From NCBI GenBank assembly GCA_958295785.1, contig OY282377.1, forward strand, positions 5,334,896 through 5,398,895: 64,000 bases of DNA. The letters run 5' to 3'. How positions within the stretch are numbered: the stretch's first letter is position 1; every line of letters starts with the position of its first letter. Positions 51,959-60,293 of this stretch are shown piece after piece. The notes under the pieces were generated by a model, which did not search any database, was not told where the DNA came from, and worked only from the letters and a program-made list of their open reading frames with translations. A program made the position numbers and the translations under genes. The DNA comes from an uncultured Latescibacterota bacterium (lineage in GTDB: Bacteria > Latescibacterota > UBA2968).

Positions 51959-53023
51959 CTAAAACGCCTGACTCGCGTTTTTGCGATGTAGGATGAAGCC
52001 GATCACAATGGGCGCGCCAATCAGGGATGTCACCGCATTGAGGGGCAAGGCATAAGGGCTGCCCGGCAAATGGGCAATCAGATCGGCCAACAGCGCCAGC
52101 GTCGCGCCCAAGCAGGTAACGGCGGGCATCAATGCGCGATGGTCGGATGTGTGCAACAGGCTGCGGCAAAGATGGGGCACGGCCAGGCCTAAAAACGCAA
52201 TCGGCCCGCAAAACGCCGTGGTCGCGCCTGCCAAAATGGATGCGTTGACCAAGACCCACACGCGGGCGCGTTTGACATTCAACCCCATGCTGCGGGCGTA
52301 ATTTTCCCCGAGCAACAGCGCGTTGAGCGGCTTGACACACAAAAACGCCAGCAAAAGGCCCAGGAAAATCGCCGCCGTGAACACGGGCATTTGCCGCCAT
52401 GTCACGCTGCCAAAACTCCCAAACGTCCACAAAATATACGATTGGATTTGTTCGGGAATGGCAAAATAAATCAGAATGCTGACAAAGGCCCCGGTCGCAT
52501 ACCCAAACATCAGGCCCAGAATGAGCAGGGTCATCGCGCTTTGCACCCGGGCGGAAATGAGCAACACGCACCCGAACACGGCCCCTGCGCCCAAGCTGGC
52601 AGCGGCGACCAAACTCAGATCGCCCAAAAGGCCCAAGCCAGCGATGAGCACGCCGCCGACCGATCCCACAGTCAGCACCACAATAGCAACGCCCAAGCTG
52701 GCACCCGCATTGATGCCCAGCACAAAGGGATCGGCCAAGGGATTGCGAAAAAGCGTTTGCATCTGCAACCCGCTCACCGAAAGCGCGGTGCCAGCCAGCA
52801 CAGCGGTCAGGGCTTTGGGCAGGCGAATGGTGTGAACAATAATCGCCCAGGCGGGAACAGACGCATCGCCGCCTGCGAGAATGCCCAGCAGATCGCCCAA
52901 CGGAATGCGAACCGACCCGAGGGACAAACTCAAACCGAACGCGATCAAGAGCAGCAGAAATAACCCGAGCGCGACAATGCGCCGAGACATCCTCTGCGTT
53001 TTATGTTCTATTGGTAGGGACAT
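51959..53023 (-). CDS. btuC: BtuC/FecCD-type ABC importer permease (cobalamin uptake)
   Basis: The protein has 354 residues with about 10 TM helices. Family landmarks are SVRIPLGDLLGIL, HTIRLPKALTAVLAGTALSV, GLQMQTLFRNPLADPFVLGI and, near the end, GPIAFLGLAVPHLCRSLL in the loop that contacts the ATPase. It forms the inner-membrane channel for cobalamin or siderophores; the riboswitch operon assigns it to cobalamin. The ATG at 53023 is chosen, though MSRR at 52990 has a slightly better ribosome site. It is the last gene of the operon, 140 bases after btuD. Confidence 0.9.
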   Translation of the reverse strand: MSLPIEHKTQRMSRRIVALGLFLLLLIAFGLSLSLGSVRIPLGDLLGILAGGDASVPAWAIIVHTIRLPKALTAVLAGTALSVSGLQMQTLFRNPLADPFVLGINAGASLGVAIVVLTVGSVGGVLIAGLGLLGDLSLVAAASLGAGAVFGCVLLISARVQSAMTLLILGLMFGYATGAFVSILIYFAIPEQIQSYILWTFGSFGSVTWRQMPVFTAAIFLGLLLAFLCVKPLNALLLGENYARSMGLNVKRARVWVLVNASILAGATTAFCGPIAFLGLAVPHLCRSLLHTSDHRALMPAVTCLGATLALLADLIAHLPGSPYALPLNAVTSLIGAPIVIGFILHRKNASQAF

Positions 53024-53088
53024 GGCGATGTGTGGGGTTAGGATCAAGGGTCAGGGGTCAGTCCCCGCCCTGTTAGGAAAAAATAAAA

Positions 53089-53118
53089 TGTAGGGGCGGT
53101 GCCTCCGTGCCCGTCCAA
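53089..53118. repeat. Intergenic palindromic repeat inside the B12 operon
   Basis: TGTAGGGGCGGTGCCTCCGT followed by GCCCGTCC. It lies between btuD and btuC, flanked by GGTCAGTCCCCGCCC words. Confidence 0.7.
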
Positions 53119-53163
53119 AGCAGTCGTCAGTAGTCAAGGGTCAGTCCCCGCCCGAAGCAGTTG

Positions 53164-54186
53164 TCAATCCCGATTCAGACCCCCCAGCGACGCGATCAAT
53201 TCGTAAATGGACGGGCATTCTCGAATCGCGCCATCGCGCTCTACGCGCCAAGAGCGGGGCTCGCCTTCCCGTATTTCGATGTGGCAAGCCGATTCTGCAT
53301 CTGTCACGCGAAACCCGGCGCGTTCGAGTGCGTGCTTGGTCCAATAAGCGGCTCGCCCCTGTCCCGAAACCGAAATAGCGGAACGCCCGAGGTGCGCGTT
53401 GAGCACAAACGCGCCCGTATCCGCGTCAAAACGCGCGCCCTCGCTTTGGAACGCGCCTTCATAAGCCCCGTTGAGAATCAGATCTTCGGGCGCGCCGGTT
53501 TGCAGCGCGCCATCCATGGGCAGAAGACATAAGCGGTCTGCACAGCGCAAGGCCAAGGCCAAGTCGTGTGTGGAGAGCAGGATCGCTTTGCCGGTGGCGT
53601 GTGCGAGATTTCGCAACAAGGCCATGATTTCCACGCGGCGGGGCAGGTCGAGAAAAGCCGTGGGTTCATCCAGAATCAGAAGGTCGGGCTGTTGCGCCAG
53701 GGCGCGGGCGATCAGGACTTTTTGACGCTCTCCATCGCTGAGTTCGGCCACATTGCGATGCGCGAGATGCGCCGCGCCCGCGGCCCGAAGCGCCCATAAA
53801 ACGGCCTGTTCATCTTCATCTGTCAGGCGTCCGATCCAATTGGTATGGGGGTATCGCCCCAAAGCGACCAAATCGCGTGCCGACACAATGCCGATGCCGA
53901 TGCGGTCTGTGAGCACCACGCTGAGCATGCGCGCCACTTCGGTTGCAGACAGATCCGCGAGGGCTTTGCCCATGAGACAGACCCGGCCATTGAGCGGCGG
54001 TTGCATGCCCGCAAGCGTGCGTATCAGCGTGGATTTGCCCGCGCCGTTGGGCCCGAGCAAACACACAAATTCACCGCGCTCGAGCGACATATTTATTTTG
54101 CAGGCCACAACGCGACGCGGGCGAAGGTAGCCCACAGCGAGATTTTGGGTTATGAGAACGGGGTCTTTCACGGGTTGTATTTCCAT
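53164..54186 (-). CDS. btuD: BtuD/FecE-type ABC importer ATPase with C-terminal extension
   Basis: The protein has 340 residues. Walker A is LGPNGAGKSTLIRTL, the Q-loop region follows, the signature is AELSDGERQKVLIARAL, Walker B is LLILDEPTAFLDL, and the H-loop is LLSTHDLAL. About 90 residues follow the ABC domain (from VLNAHLGRSAIS to IYELIASLGG), longer than E. coli BtuD, with an ACT-like beta pattern; their role is unknown. It powers BtuC. A TTG start overlapping cobO is possible; the ATG at 54186 is preferred for family alignment. Confidence 0.9.
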   Translation of the reverse strand: MEIQPVKDPVLITQNLAVGYLRPRRVVACKINMSLERGEFVCLLGPNGAGKSTLIRTLAGMQPPLNGRVCLMGKALADLSATEVARMLSVVLTDRIGIGIVSARDLVALGRYPHTNWIGRLTDEDEQAVLWALRAAGAAHLAHRNVAELSDGERQKVLIARALAQQPDLLILDEPTAFLDLPRRVEIMALLRNLAHATGKAILLSTHDLALALRCADRLCLLPMDGALQTGAPEDLILNGAYEGAFQSEGARFDADTGAFVLNAHLGRSAISVSGQGRAAYWTKHALERAGFRVTDAESACHIEIREGEPRSWRVERDGAIRECPSIYELIASLGGLNRD

Positions 54187-54238
54187 TGCAAAAACAAAAT
54201 CGCCAGACCCGTTGCGAGGTTTTGGAACTCGTCCATTG

Positions 54239-54793
54239 TCAAAAATCAATCCCCGGCTGGGCGACGATGTCCTGATCGCGAAACGGATGCTTGATCTCCC
54301 GCATCTCGGTCACCAAATCGGCATGGGCGATCAACGCTTCGGGCGCGTTTCGGCCCGTAATAATCACATGCAACATCTCGGGCTTGTTCTCGCGCAGCCA
54401 GTCCACGACCTCTGTCGCATTCAACCAGCCAAAATCCATCAAATACGTGAACTCGTCCAAAATAAACAGATCGTATTCCCCGCTCGCAATGCGCGCCTGA
54501 GCCAGTTCCCAACCGCGCAATGCCCGCGCCTGCGTTTCGCGGATATCCTTGCTCTGCCACGTCCATCCATCCCCCGTGCCCATCCAGTCAATTGCCATGC
54601 GTTTGGCTGCGCGAATTTCGCCAAAATTGGCGTTCTCGTGCTTCAAAAACTGAATCACCCCCACGCGCATCTTGCGGCCCCATGCGCGCGTCATCACCCC
54701 CAGCGCGGCTGTGGTCTTGCCCTTGCCATCGCCGGTATTGACAATCACCAGTCCCTTTTTGACGTGCTGCTTGCGCCTTTGCTCTCGGCTCAT
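54239..54793 (-). CDS. cobO: Cob(I)yrinic acid a,c-diamide adenosyltransferase
   Basis: The protein has 184 residues. The P-loop [19 protein letters not shown] is the CobO/BtuR/CobA signature; [33 protein letters not shown] and [20 protein letters not shown] follow the family. It transfers adenosyl from ATP to Co(I) corrinoids, making the coenzyme form. In the B12 uptake operon it completes salvage of imported cobalamin. AGGAGG precedes the ATG; the stop abuts the btuD region. Confidence 0.96.
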   Translation of the reverse strand: MSREQRRKQHVKKGLVIVNTGDGKGKTTAALGVMTRAWGRKMRVGVIQFLKHENANFGEIRAAKRMAIDWMGTGDGWTWQSKDIRETQARALRGWELAQARIASGEYDLFILDEFTYLMDFGWLNATEVVDWLRENKPEMLHVIITGRNAPEALIAHADLVTEMREIKHPFRDQDIVAQPGIDF

Positions 54794-54818
54794 AAAATCC
54801 TCCTTTGCGGGCCTGCTA

Positions 54819-54850
54819 TTCGGGCGGGCACGGGGGCCGCGCCCCTACGA
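54819..54850. repeat. Intergenic palindromic repeat inside the B12 operon
   Basis: TTCGGGCGGGCACGGGGGCC then GCGCCCCTACGATTGCC, located between the propeller gene and cobO. Confidence 0.7.
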
Positions 54851-54896
54851 TTGCCTTTTGTTCATCTGCGGATCGCCTTTAGGGGGCAGGGTTCGT

Positions 54897-56138
54897 CTAT
54901 TCGTTGAAAGCGGAAACAAAAATCAGAAAATCGGGAAAATCAACCGCGCCATTGCCATTGAGATCAAACATCGCGTCAAAATCCCCATCGCTCGCGGTTT
55001 TGCCAAACGCGCCGACAAACGCCATAAAGTCGCCAAAATCAACCACGCAATCGCCATCAAAATCCGCAGCACTGCCCACAAATGCAATATCCGAAGGCGG
55101 CAGCCCAGTGCTGATGGGACCGGCGACGAGTTGATCGGTATGCACATCGAAAATTTTCACACCGGCAGATGCGGGATCGGTAAAACTGCCTTGGTCCAAA
55201 ACATATAACCGGCCGGCAAACGCGCCCAAACCGGGGACGAACCCGCCCGAAAGTCCCTCCAAACGCGGGGACACAGACCGCGTCGCCAAATCGAAGCGTT
55301 TGACCATATTGGCGAAATTTGCATCTGTGACAACGACATACCCCTCGCTGTTGGAAACCATTGCCAGAGAACTCAAATTGCCGCCCAAAGCCATCTCGCC
55401 AAGCGCGATGCCCTCGCTTCTCAAATTTGCCAGATCGATCACTTCGATCCCTCCATCCGTCAAGTCCGCAAACGTATTGACATGGCTCAATATCCACTTG
55501 TTGCCGCGTTGCGCCGCGCCTACGGGATTCTTGCCCGCCATTGCAATCCCCTGCACGCCCGCCGCGTTCTCATCCACATCCACCACCTGATCGGTTGCCA
55601 CATCGACGACCGCAATCGCCGAGGCATCTGTCGGCACCCAGTCATTGTCTCGATCCAGACGCTGACACGCGACAAACAGGCGATTGCCGTACAGCGCGAG
55701 TTGAAACATCTCGGGCAAGCCATCCGCATCGGCAAATCCCGCCAGATCGACCGCGCCGAGCGAATCGCCCGTCACTGGATTGACAATCAGCAATTGCGTG
55801 CGTCCATACCGCGAAATATACGCTTTGCCCTCGCTGACAAACGCCATATCACTCGGATTGCTGCCATTGCCAGTCGAATACTGCGTCACGGGCGTTTTCA
55901 AATCGCCGCTGTGCAGAACGATCACATTGTCCTGTCCCCGCCGGTTGATCACATACACCTCGTCCCGATAAACGCGCACCACGGCATCGGAGTGAATCGT
56001 CAGGTGATCGCGGGTTGCGACATGCGTCTGCAAATCCAAACGCGACAGGCTACCACTATTGTAATCCGTCGTGGTGACAACCGCCTGATTTGCCAGTACA
56101 TCTGTCGCAAAAAATAAAACAACCAAAAACCGCTTCAT
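54897..56138 (-). CDS. Secreted beta-propeller in the cobalamin operon (BtuG-like candidate) with C-terminal dockerin-type repeats
   Basis: The protein has 413 residues. After a signal peptide (MKRFLVVLFFATDVLANQ), repeated blades run to about residue 345 (YVINRRGQDNVIVLHSG, AYISRYGRTQLLIVNP, LFVACQRL, YVVVTDANFANMVKRFD, LYVLDQGSF). Two Asp-rich repeats end the protein: DFDGDCVVDFGDFMAFVGAF and DLNGNGAVDFPDFLIFVSAF. In Bacteroides, BtuG surface propellers bind cobalamin and pass it to BtuB; position between btuB and cobO under a B12 riboswitch suggests the same role here, but no lipobox is present and homology to BtuG cannot be checked by eye. GGAGG precedes the ATG. Confidence 0.78.
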   Translation of the reverse strand: MKRFLVVLFFATDVLANQAVVTTTDYNSGSLSRLDLQTHVATRDHLTIHSDAVVRVYRDEVYVINRRGQDNVIVLHSGDLKTPVTQYSTGNGSNPSDMAFVSEGKAYISRYGRTQLLIVNPVTGDSLGAVDLAGFADADGLPEMFQLALYGNRLFVACQRLDRDNDWVPTDASAIAVVDVATDQVVDVDENAAGVQGIAMAGKNPVGAAQRGNKWILSHVNTFADLTDGGIEVIDLANLRSEGIALGEMALGGNLSSLAMVSNSEGYVVVTDANFANMVKRFDLATRSVSPRLEGLSGGFVPGLGAFAGRLYVLDQGSFTDPASAGVKIFDVHTDQLVAGPISTGLPPSDIAFVGSAADFDGDCVVDFGDFMAFVGAFGKTASDGDFDAMFDLNGNGAVDFPDFLIFVSAFNE

Positions 56139-56464
56139 TGCATCCTCCTTAGATAAAATTGACGAATCAGTGTATTCGTCGATTTGGACAGGCACGGGGG
56201 CCTGTCCCTACGGGTCTTATACGCAAGGGACCTGTCCCTATGGGTCTTATACCAAGGGGCCTGTCCCTATATCTGCTTCTATCTGCGTCCATCTGTGGAT
56301 ACGCTCACAAATTCATTGCATCCTCCTTAGATAAAATTGACGAATCAGTGTATTCGTCGATTTGGACAGGCACGGGGGCCTGTCCCTACGGGTCTTATAC
56401 GCAAGGGACCTGTCCCTATATCTGCTTCTATCTGCGTCCATCTGTGGATATGCTCACAAAAAAC
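56134..56464. repeat. Imperfect tandem duplication of the btuB-propeller junction
   Basis: Unit 1 (56134-56311) and unit 2 (56312-56464) share TTCATTGCATCCTCCTTAG, the hairpin GACGAATCAGTGTATTCGTC, palindromic repeat cores ending CCTGTCCCTA, and ATCTGTGGAT(A/C)...GCTCACAAA. Unit 1 has one extra CCTGTCCCTA block of about 29 bases. Unit 2 contains the last ten codons of btuB; unit 1 contains the ribosome site and start codon of the propeller gene. Confidence 0.85.
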
Positions 56465-58614
56465 GCCCGTCCCGGCAGGGGATAGCCCCAGGTGTCGGCG
56501 ATTTGTGAACCGCTCAAATTTTTGGCCTCCAACCCAATGCGAAATCGCTTTCCCACCGCTATTTTTACGCCCGCATTGTGAATGTGCCGCGCGGTTGATG
56601 GGCGGCGATTGGCGCGGTCGAGAAAATTGCCATCTTCAAACGTGTAATCGCAAAAAACCGTGCAGCGGCCCAGTCGCGTCGTGACGCGGGCAAAAAGCGC
56701 GTGGGGCGGGCGGTTGGGCAAGGTATTGCCGCTTAGATGGGGGATAGCGGATTTGTCTTTGGCGCGTTGAAACGTGTAGTTGCCCGACAGATTGACGCGA
56801 GAACCCAAGCGTTTTTGTGCGGTGATTTCAAGCCCATGCACACGCGCTTTGCCGATGTTGACCGGGCGCGACGTGGCTTGTGACGTGTGGACAAATTGGA
56901 TCAAATTTTCATAGCGATGGTCAAAATACGCGCCCTCTAGCGCGGTCGTCTCGCCCGCATAACGCAGACCCGCGTCCCATGTGTGCCCGCGCTCGGGCAT
57001 GAGGTTGACATTGCCGATCACGCCGCCGCGGTCGCCAAAAAGTTCGTAAAAAGAGGGCACTCTGAACACGCGCCCGGCATTGGCTTTGAGCATCGTGTTG
57101 GAGGTCAGGTCCAAACGCACGCCCGACCGCAGGCTGGTCAGATGGCGCGTATTGGCTGAATCGGGCGCGAGCGGCGAAAAATTGAAGGGGTTGGCGCCGG
57201 TGAACGAACTGTGGATGCGGCGTTGTTCCACGCCGAAAGACCATAAGCCGATATTGTGCGGCAGCGAGAGGTCCAAGCGCGTGCGTGCAGACGCGATCCA
57301 CCGCCGACTGTCGAACAAATTGGCGCTGGTGCCGATGCGTGCCGTGGGCAAATAAGTCTCTCTGTGCAAGCCAACCACAGCCGCAATATCACAGCGCGAA
57401 AAGAGATCGGTTTGCAGCCGACTTTGCCATCCGTACGTGCGCGTGCGGTAATCGTTGTCTTGGCGGCCAATCCCGATTTCGCCCTCCAAGTCCCGAAACC
57501 GCTCTTTGGTATGGGTAAAATAAAGCGATTGGCGCAGGGTCACGCCGCGCAACAGGGCGCGATCTCTGTATGCAATTTCGGTAAAGGTTCGGAAGGCGTC
57601 TAGTTGTGCATGTTGCGATTGGTTATTGCCAATGCCGGGGATGCCCTGGCGTTTCCAATACGCGGTTTCTTGGATGGACAGGGTTCTATGCGGTCCGAAC
57701 GCACGCCGCCATTTGCCCAAAAAATTGACCGATTGGTGGGCGTTGTTCTGCCGATTGCGCCACGCATCGTCATCGGCATTGTATTCGGTGCCATTGTCGT
57801 CGAGGAATCCAAAATCGTTGTCGCTGTGTGCGTAATCGGTCACAAATAAAAATTGCGACTGCCCAACCCCGCCTGTGATCGCGCCGCTGAGTGCTCGCGT
57901 GTCAAACGACCCCCACGATCCGTGAATCCCGTGCGACCACTGCTTGTCGGTTGGGCGCGTACGCACATGCACCGCGCCGCCCAAGCCATTGCCACCTGCA
58001 CCGCGATAGATTTCAATTTGCCCGACGTGCGCGAGCGGCAGGTTGCTGAGATCCACGCCCCCGCCAAACGCGGCATTGAGCAACATGCCGTCGAGATAGA
58101 CTTTGACTTGAGCCGCTGATGACCCGCGCAGGGAAATCGCGCTGAACGCGCCCAATCCACCGAGGCGTTTGACCTGCACGCCTACGGCCTCGGCCAATAC
58201 ATCGGGCAATGAGGTTTCTCGGCCTTCAAAATGTTCGCGGGTGATCACGGTCGCATACGCCGGATGCCTGTGAATGTCGCCCGCCCCGATGGGATCCGCG
58301 ATGACCGAGAGTTCGTCGAGCGGAAGCGTTTTGGGGAAAAGCGCGATCAAAAGTTCGGTGGTTTCGGTCGTGCGAACCGTGCGCTCGGCCGGGTCGTAGG
58401 CCACATGGGATAGGGCGAGGGTGTAAGAGCCGGGCGGCAGATCGAAAAAGGAAAAGCGTCCCTCCTCATCCGTCTGAGTCGCAAACTCGGCATTGAGCAC
58501 GCGAACACTCGCATTTGCGAGGGGCATCAGGGTCTCTGCATCAACGACCCGCCCGACGATCTGCGCAGCCCAAAGCGGCGTGTTCAAGCAGAGAAAAAAA
58601 ATGATATAGCGCAT
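56428..58614 (-). CDS. btuB: TonB-dependent cobalamin receptor (BtuB-like)
   Basis: The protein has 728 residues. It has a signal peptide (MRYIIFFLCLNTPLWA), a carboxypeptidase-regulatory-like domain (IVGRVVDAETLMPLANASVR), a plug (SLPDVLAEAVGVQVKRLGGL, AISLRGSSAAQVKVYLDGML) and a 22-strand-type barrel with a late FRVPSFYELFGDRGG, a motif seen in BtuB-like and siderophore receptors. It imports a large ligand across the outer membrane using TonB energy. Its position under a cobalamin riboswitch gives the substrate. Its last ten codons lie in the duplicated junction block, and a BtuF-like gene precedes it. Confidence 0.9.
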   Translation of the reverse strand: MRYIIFFLCLNTPLWAAQIVGRVVDAETLMPLANASVRVLNAEFATQTDEEGRFSFFDLPPGSYTLALSHVAYDPAERTVRTTETTELLIALFPKTLPLDELSVIADPIGAGDIHRHPAYATVITREHFEGRETSLPDVLAEAVGVQVKRLGGLGAFSAISLRGSSAAQVKVYLDGMLLNAAFGGGVDLSNLPLAHVGQIEIYRGAGGNGLGGAVHVRTRPTDKQWSHGIHGSWGSFDTRALSGAITGGVGQSQFLFVTDYAHSDNDFGFLDDNGTEYNADDDAWRNRQNNAHQSVNFLGKWRRAFGPHRTLSIQETAYWKRQGIPGIGNNQSQHAQLDAFRTFTEIAYRDRALLRGVTLRQSLYFTHTKERFRDLEGEIGIGRQDNDYRTRTYGWQSRLQTDLFSRCDIAAVVGLHRETYLPTARIGTSANLFDSRRWIASARTRLDLSLPHNIGLWSFGVEQRRIHSSFTGANPFNFSPLAPDSANTRHLTSLRSGVRLDLTSNTMLKANAGRVFRVPSFYELFGDRGGVIGNVNLMPERGHTWDAGLRYAGETTALEGAYFDHRYENLIQFVHTSQATSRPVNIGKARVHGLEITAQKRLGSRVNLSGNYTFQRAKDKSAIPHLSGNTLPNRPPHALFARVTTRLGRCTVFCDYTFEDGNFLDRANRRPSTARHIHNAGVKIAVGKRFRIGLEAKNLSGSQIADTWGYPLPGRAFFVSISTDGRR

Positions 58615-58681
58615 AAAAGCAGTGGTCAGTGGTTAGTGGTCAGTCCGCTCCGCCCATCTGCCCAAAGGCGAGACACAGGAC

Positions 58682-58709
58682 CGTAGGGACAGGCCCCTGT
58701 GCCTGTCCG
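58682..58709. repeat. Intergenic palindromic repeat inside the B12 operon
   Basis: CGTAGGGACAGGCCCCTGTG followed by CCTGTCCG, between btuF and btuB; TCAGTGGTTAGTGGTCAGT precedes it. Confidence 0.7.
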
Positions 58710-58715
58710 ACCAAA

Positions 58716-59876
58716 TTACGGATCGAGTTTTCGATAGTATTTGAGTTGGTGGTCTGGCAACAAGTTGGGATGTAGAATTTTGATGATGTCCGCCAAGAGC
58801 ACATCGGGTTCCATCAGCCCGGTTTCCCAATAGTCATTGCCGCCGTATTTGTTGAGCCGCGCATTGGCGTTGAAAATTTGCCCGGTTTTGAAGGCGGAGA
58901 ATTTTTTGTACCGCTCGTCCGCAGCCACCACATCGCTTCGAGACAACCACGCATTTTGCATGGTGATCCAGCAGTCCGCATCGTGCGCTTTTTCGTACAC
59001 CGTTTCAAAATCGAGCGATAAACTCTGTTGCGAATCGTCGTCTGCCCACAGGTAATTCGCACCCGCGTCTTTGAGCAGTTGCGCGGCGTACGTCTTGCCG
59101 CCAGACATAAACCATGTGCCGCGCCAGAGCGATCCGACAAAAACCGATGGTCGCGCGTCCGCCGGCAAATGTTGCGTCAACGCGCTACGCGCCTCATAGC
59201 GGACGACCAAGTTGTCAAATTGGGCAGATGCCAGTTCTTCTTTGTCAAAAAACGCGGCGACAAATTTGATCCACTCGGCGCGCCCAAGCAAAGAGGGTTC
59301 GGCATACGCGGCGTTCACGACAACGGACACGCCACCTTCTTGAAGCGCGAGATGGGCGTTGTCGGGCGCGTCTGTGATCACGAGATCGGGTTGGAGCACC
59401 AAAACTTTCTCCAGATCGATGGACATGCCCCGCCCAACTTCGGCCAATTCGCCCGCTGCAAAACGACTGTGAATGGCCTCTGAATTGACGTATTTGATGT
59501 TGTCTATCGCAACGAGACGCTCGAGTTCGCCGAGCTTTTCGATATGCGGCAAATGCGTGGTGGATGTCGCAATCAGGGTTCGCACGGGAATTTCAATACG
59601 CGGAACGCCTTCGTATCTATCGGGCGGCGCTTGCCCGCGCTGTATCAGAATATAGCGGAACGGTTCTTCTGCACCCGGTCGGGTCACGGTGACGACCTTG
59701 TAAGCGTCAAAATAATCCACCCGGAAACCGCGTGCATAGTGCAAATCCACTCGCGCTTGAATGGGCACAACCGCGCCCCAAACCGCGATACAGCACAGAA
59801 ATCGCATCCATCTTTTTGCCTTCAACACGGCGTTCACCTTTCGTTTTTTTCGAGTGGGCACGAGAGCACCAGTCAT
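58716..59876 (-). CDS. btuF: Periplasmic cobalamin-binding protein (BtuF-like)
   Basis: The protein has up to 386 residues. A signal peptide (MRFLCCIAVWGAVVPIQA) lies about 23 residues in, so the start may be the ATG at 59807. The body is the two-lobed helical-backbone binding protein (periplasmic binding fold III): IATSTTHLPHIEKLGELERL, LVLQPDLVITDAPDN, PSVFVGSLWRGTWFMSGGKT, YAAQLLKDAGANYLWADD. It delivers ligand to BtuCD. It is the first gene after the riboswitch terminator. Confidence 0.87.
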   Translation of the reverse strand: MTGALVPTRKKRKVNAVLKAKRWMRFLCCIAVWGAVVPIQARVDLHYARGFRVDYFDAYKVVTVTRPGAEEPFRYILIQRGQAPPDRYEGVPRIEIPVRTLIATSTTHLPHIEKLGELERLVAIDNIKYVNSEAIHSRFAAGELAEVGRGMSIDLEKVLVLQPDLVITDAPDNAHLALQEGGVSVVVNAAYAEPSLLGRAEWIKFVAAFFDKEELASAQFDNLVVRYEARSALTQHLPADARPSVFVGSLWRGTWFMSGGKTYAAQLLKDAGANYLWADDDSQQSLSLDFETVYEKAHDADCWITMQNAWLSRSDVVAADERYKKFSAFKTGQIFNANARLNKYGGNDYWETGLMEPDVLLADIIKILHPNLLPDHQLKYYRKLDP

Positions 59877-59907
59877 AACATTTTACCTATCGCTTTCATC
59901 CGCGGAA

Positions 59908-59936
59908 CGGGCGAGCACGGGGGCATCGCCCCTACA
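59908..59936. repeat. Intergenic palindromic repeat between riboswitch and btuF
   Basis: GGGCGAGCACGGGGGCATCG followed by CCCCTAC, located in the leader just downstream of the riboswitch terminator. Confidence 0.7.
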
Positions 59937-59993
59937 CACACTGCTCGCCTTTTGTGGCTCATCGCTTCTTGCGTCTTACCTTTTACCACGAAT

Positions 59994-60025
59994 AAAAAAA
60001 TCCCCGATTTCCTCGTGGAAATCAG
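59994..60025 (-). terminator. Riboswitch-controlled intrinsic terminator
   Basis: On the transcript strand CCCTGATTTCC, loop ACGA and GGAAATCGGGG form a strong stem (one mismatch) and are followed by seven T's. It stands between the cobalamin aptamer and btuF. Confidence 0.9.
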
Positions 60026-60090
60026 GGACATGGCGATGCGCGGCAACAGGCCATTGCCGAACCGCAGGCATTATCTCACCTATTTCCCAA

Positions 60091-60104
60091 TCCACGAGGA
60101 AATC
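60091..60104 (-). promoter_or_regulatory. Antiterminator strand of the riboswitch
   Basis: GATTTCCTCGTGGA on the transcript is a 14-base perfect complement of the loop and right arm of the terminator (60006-60019). Pairing would open the terminator. It lies right behind the aptamer's closing stem. Confidence 0.75.
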
Positions 60105-60111
60105 AATAAGG

Positions 60112-60270
60112 TCTGAGATTCAGGCAGGTCTTCTGGCTTCTGGAGCATCGCTTCTCGCGCCTTCCCAGCTTTTTGCCAGTGGCACACAATGCGAGAAACA
60201 TCTCCAGTTACAGCGGCGGGACCGCAACGGATTTTCACCGTTTTCCCTATTTGGCGACCTGAATCCGAGA
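60112..60270 (-). promoter_or_regulatory. Cobalamin riboswitch aptamer
   Basis: On the transcript strand the conserved elements occur in order: P1 strand GGATTCAGG, GGGAAAACGGTGAAAATCCG, then GGTCCCGCCGCTGTAACTGG, GCCACTGG(CAAAAAGC), GAAGCCAGAAGACCTGCC and closing P1 strand CCTGAATCT. This is the B12-box architecture of AdoCbl-type riboswitches. It sits between rpmB and btuF and must control the B12 operon. GGGTTGTCATAACCC just upstream is a small hairpin ending the rpmB unit. Confidence 0.95.
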
Positions 60271-60293
60271 GGGTTATGACAACCCGAGTTGTG

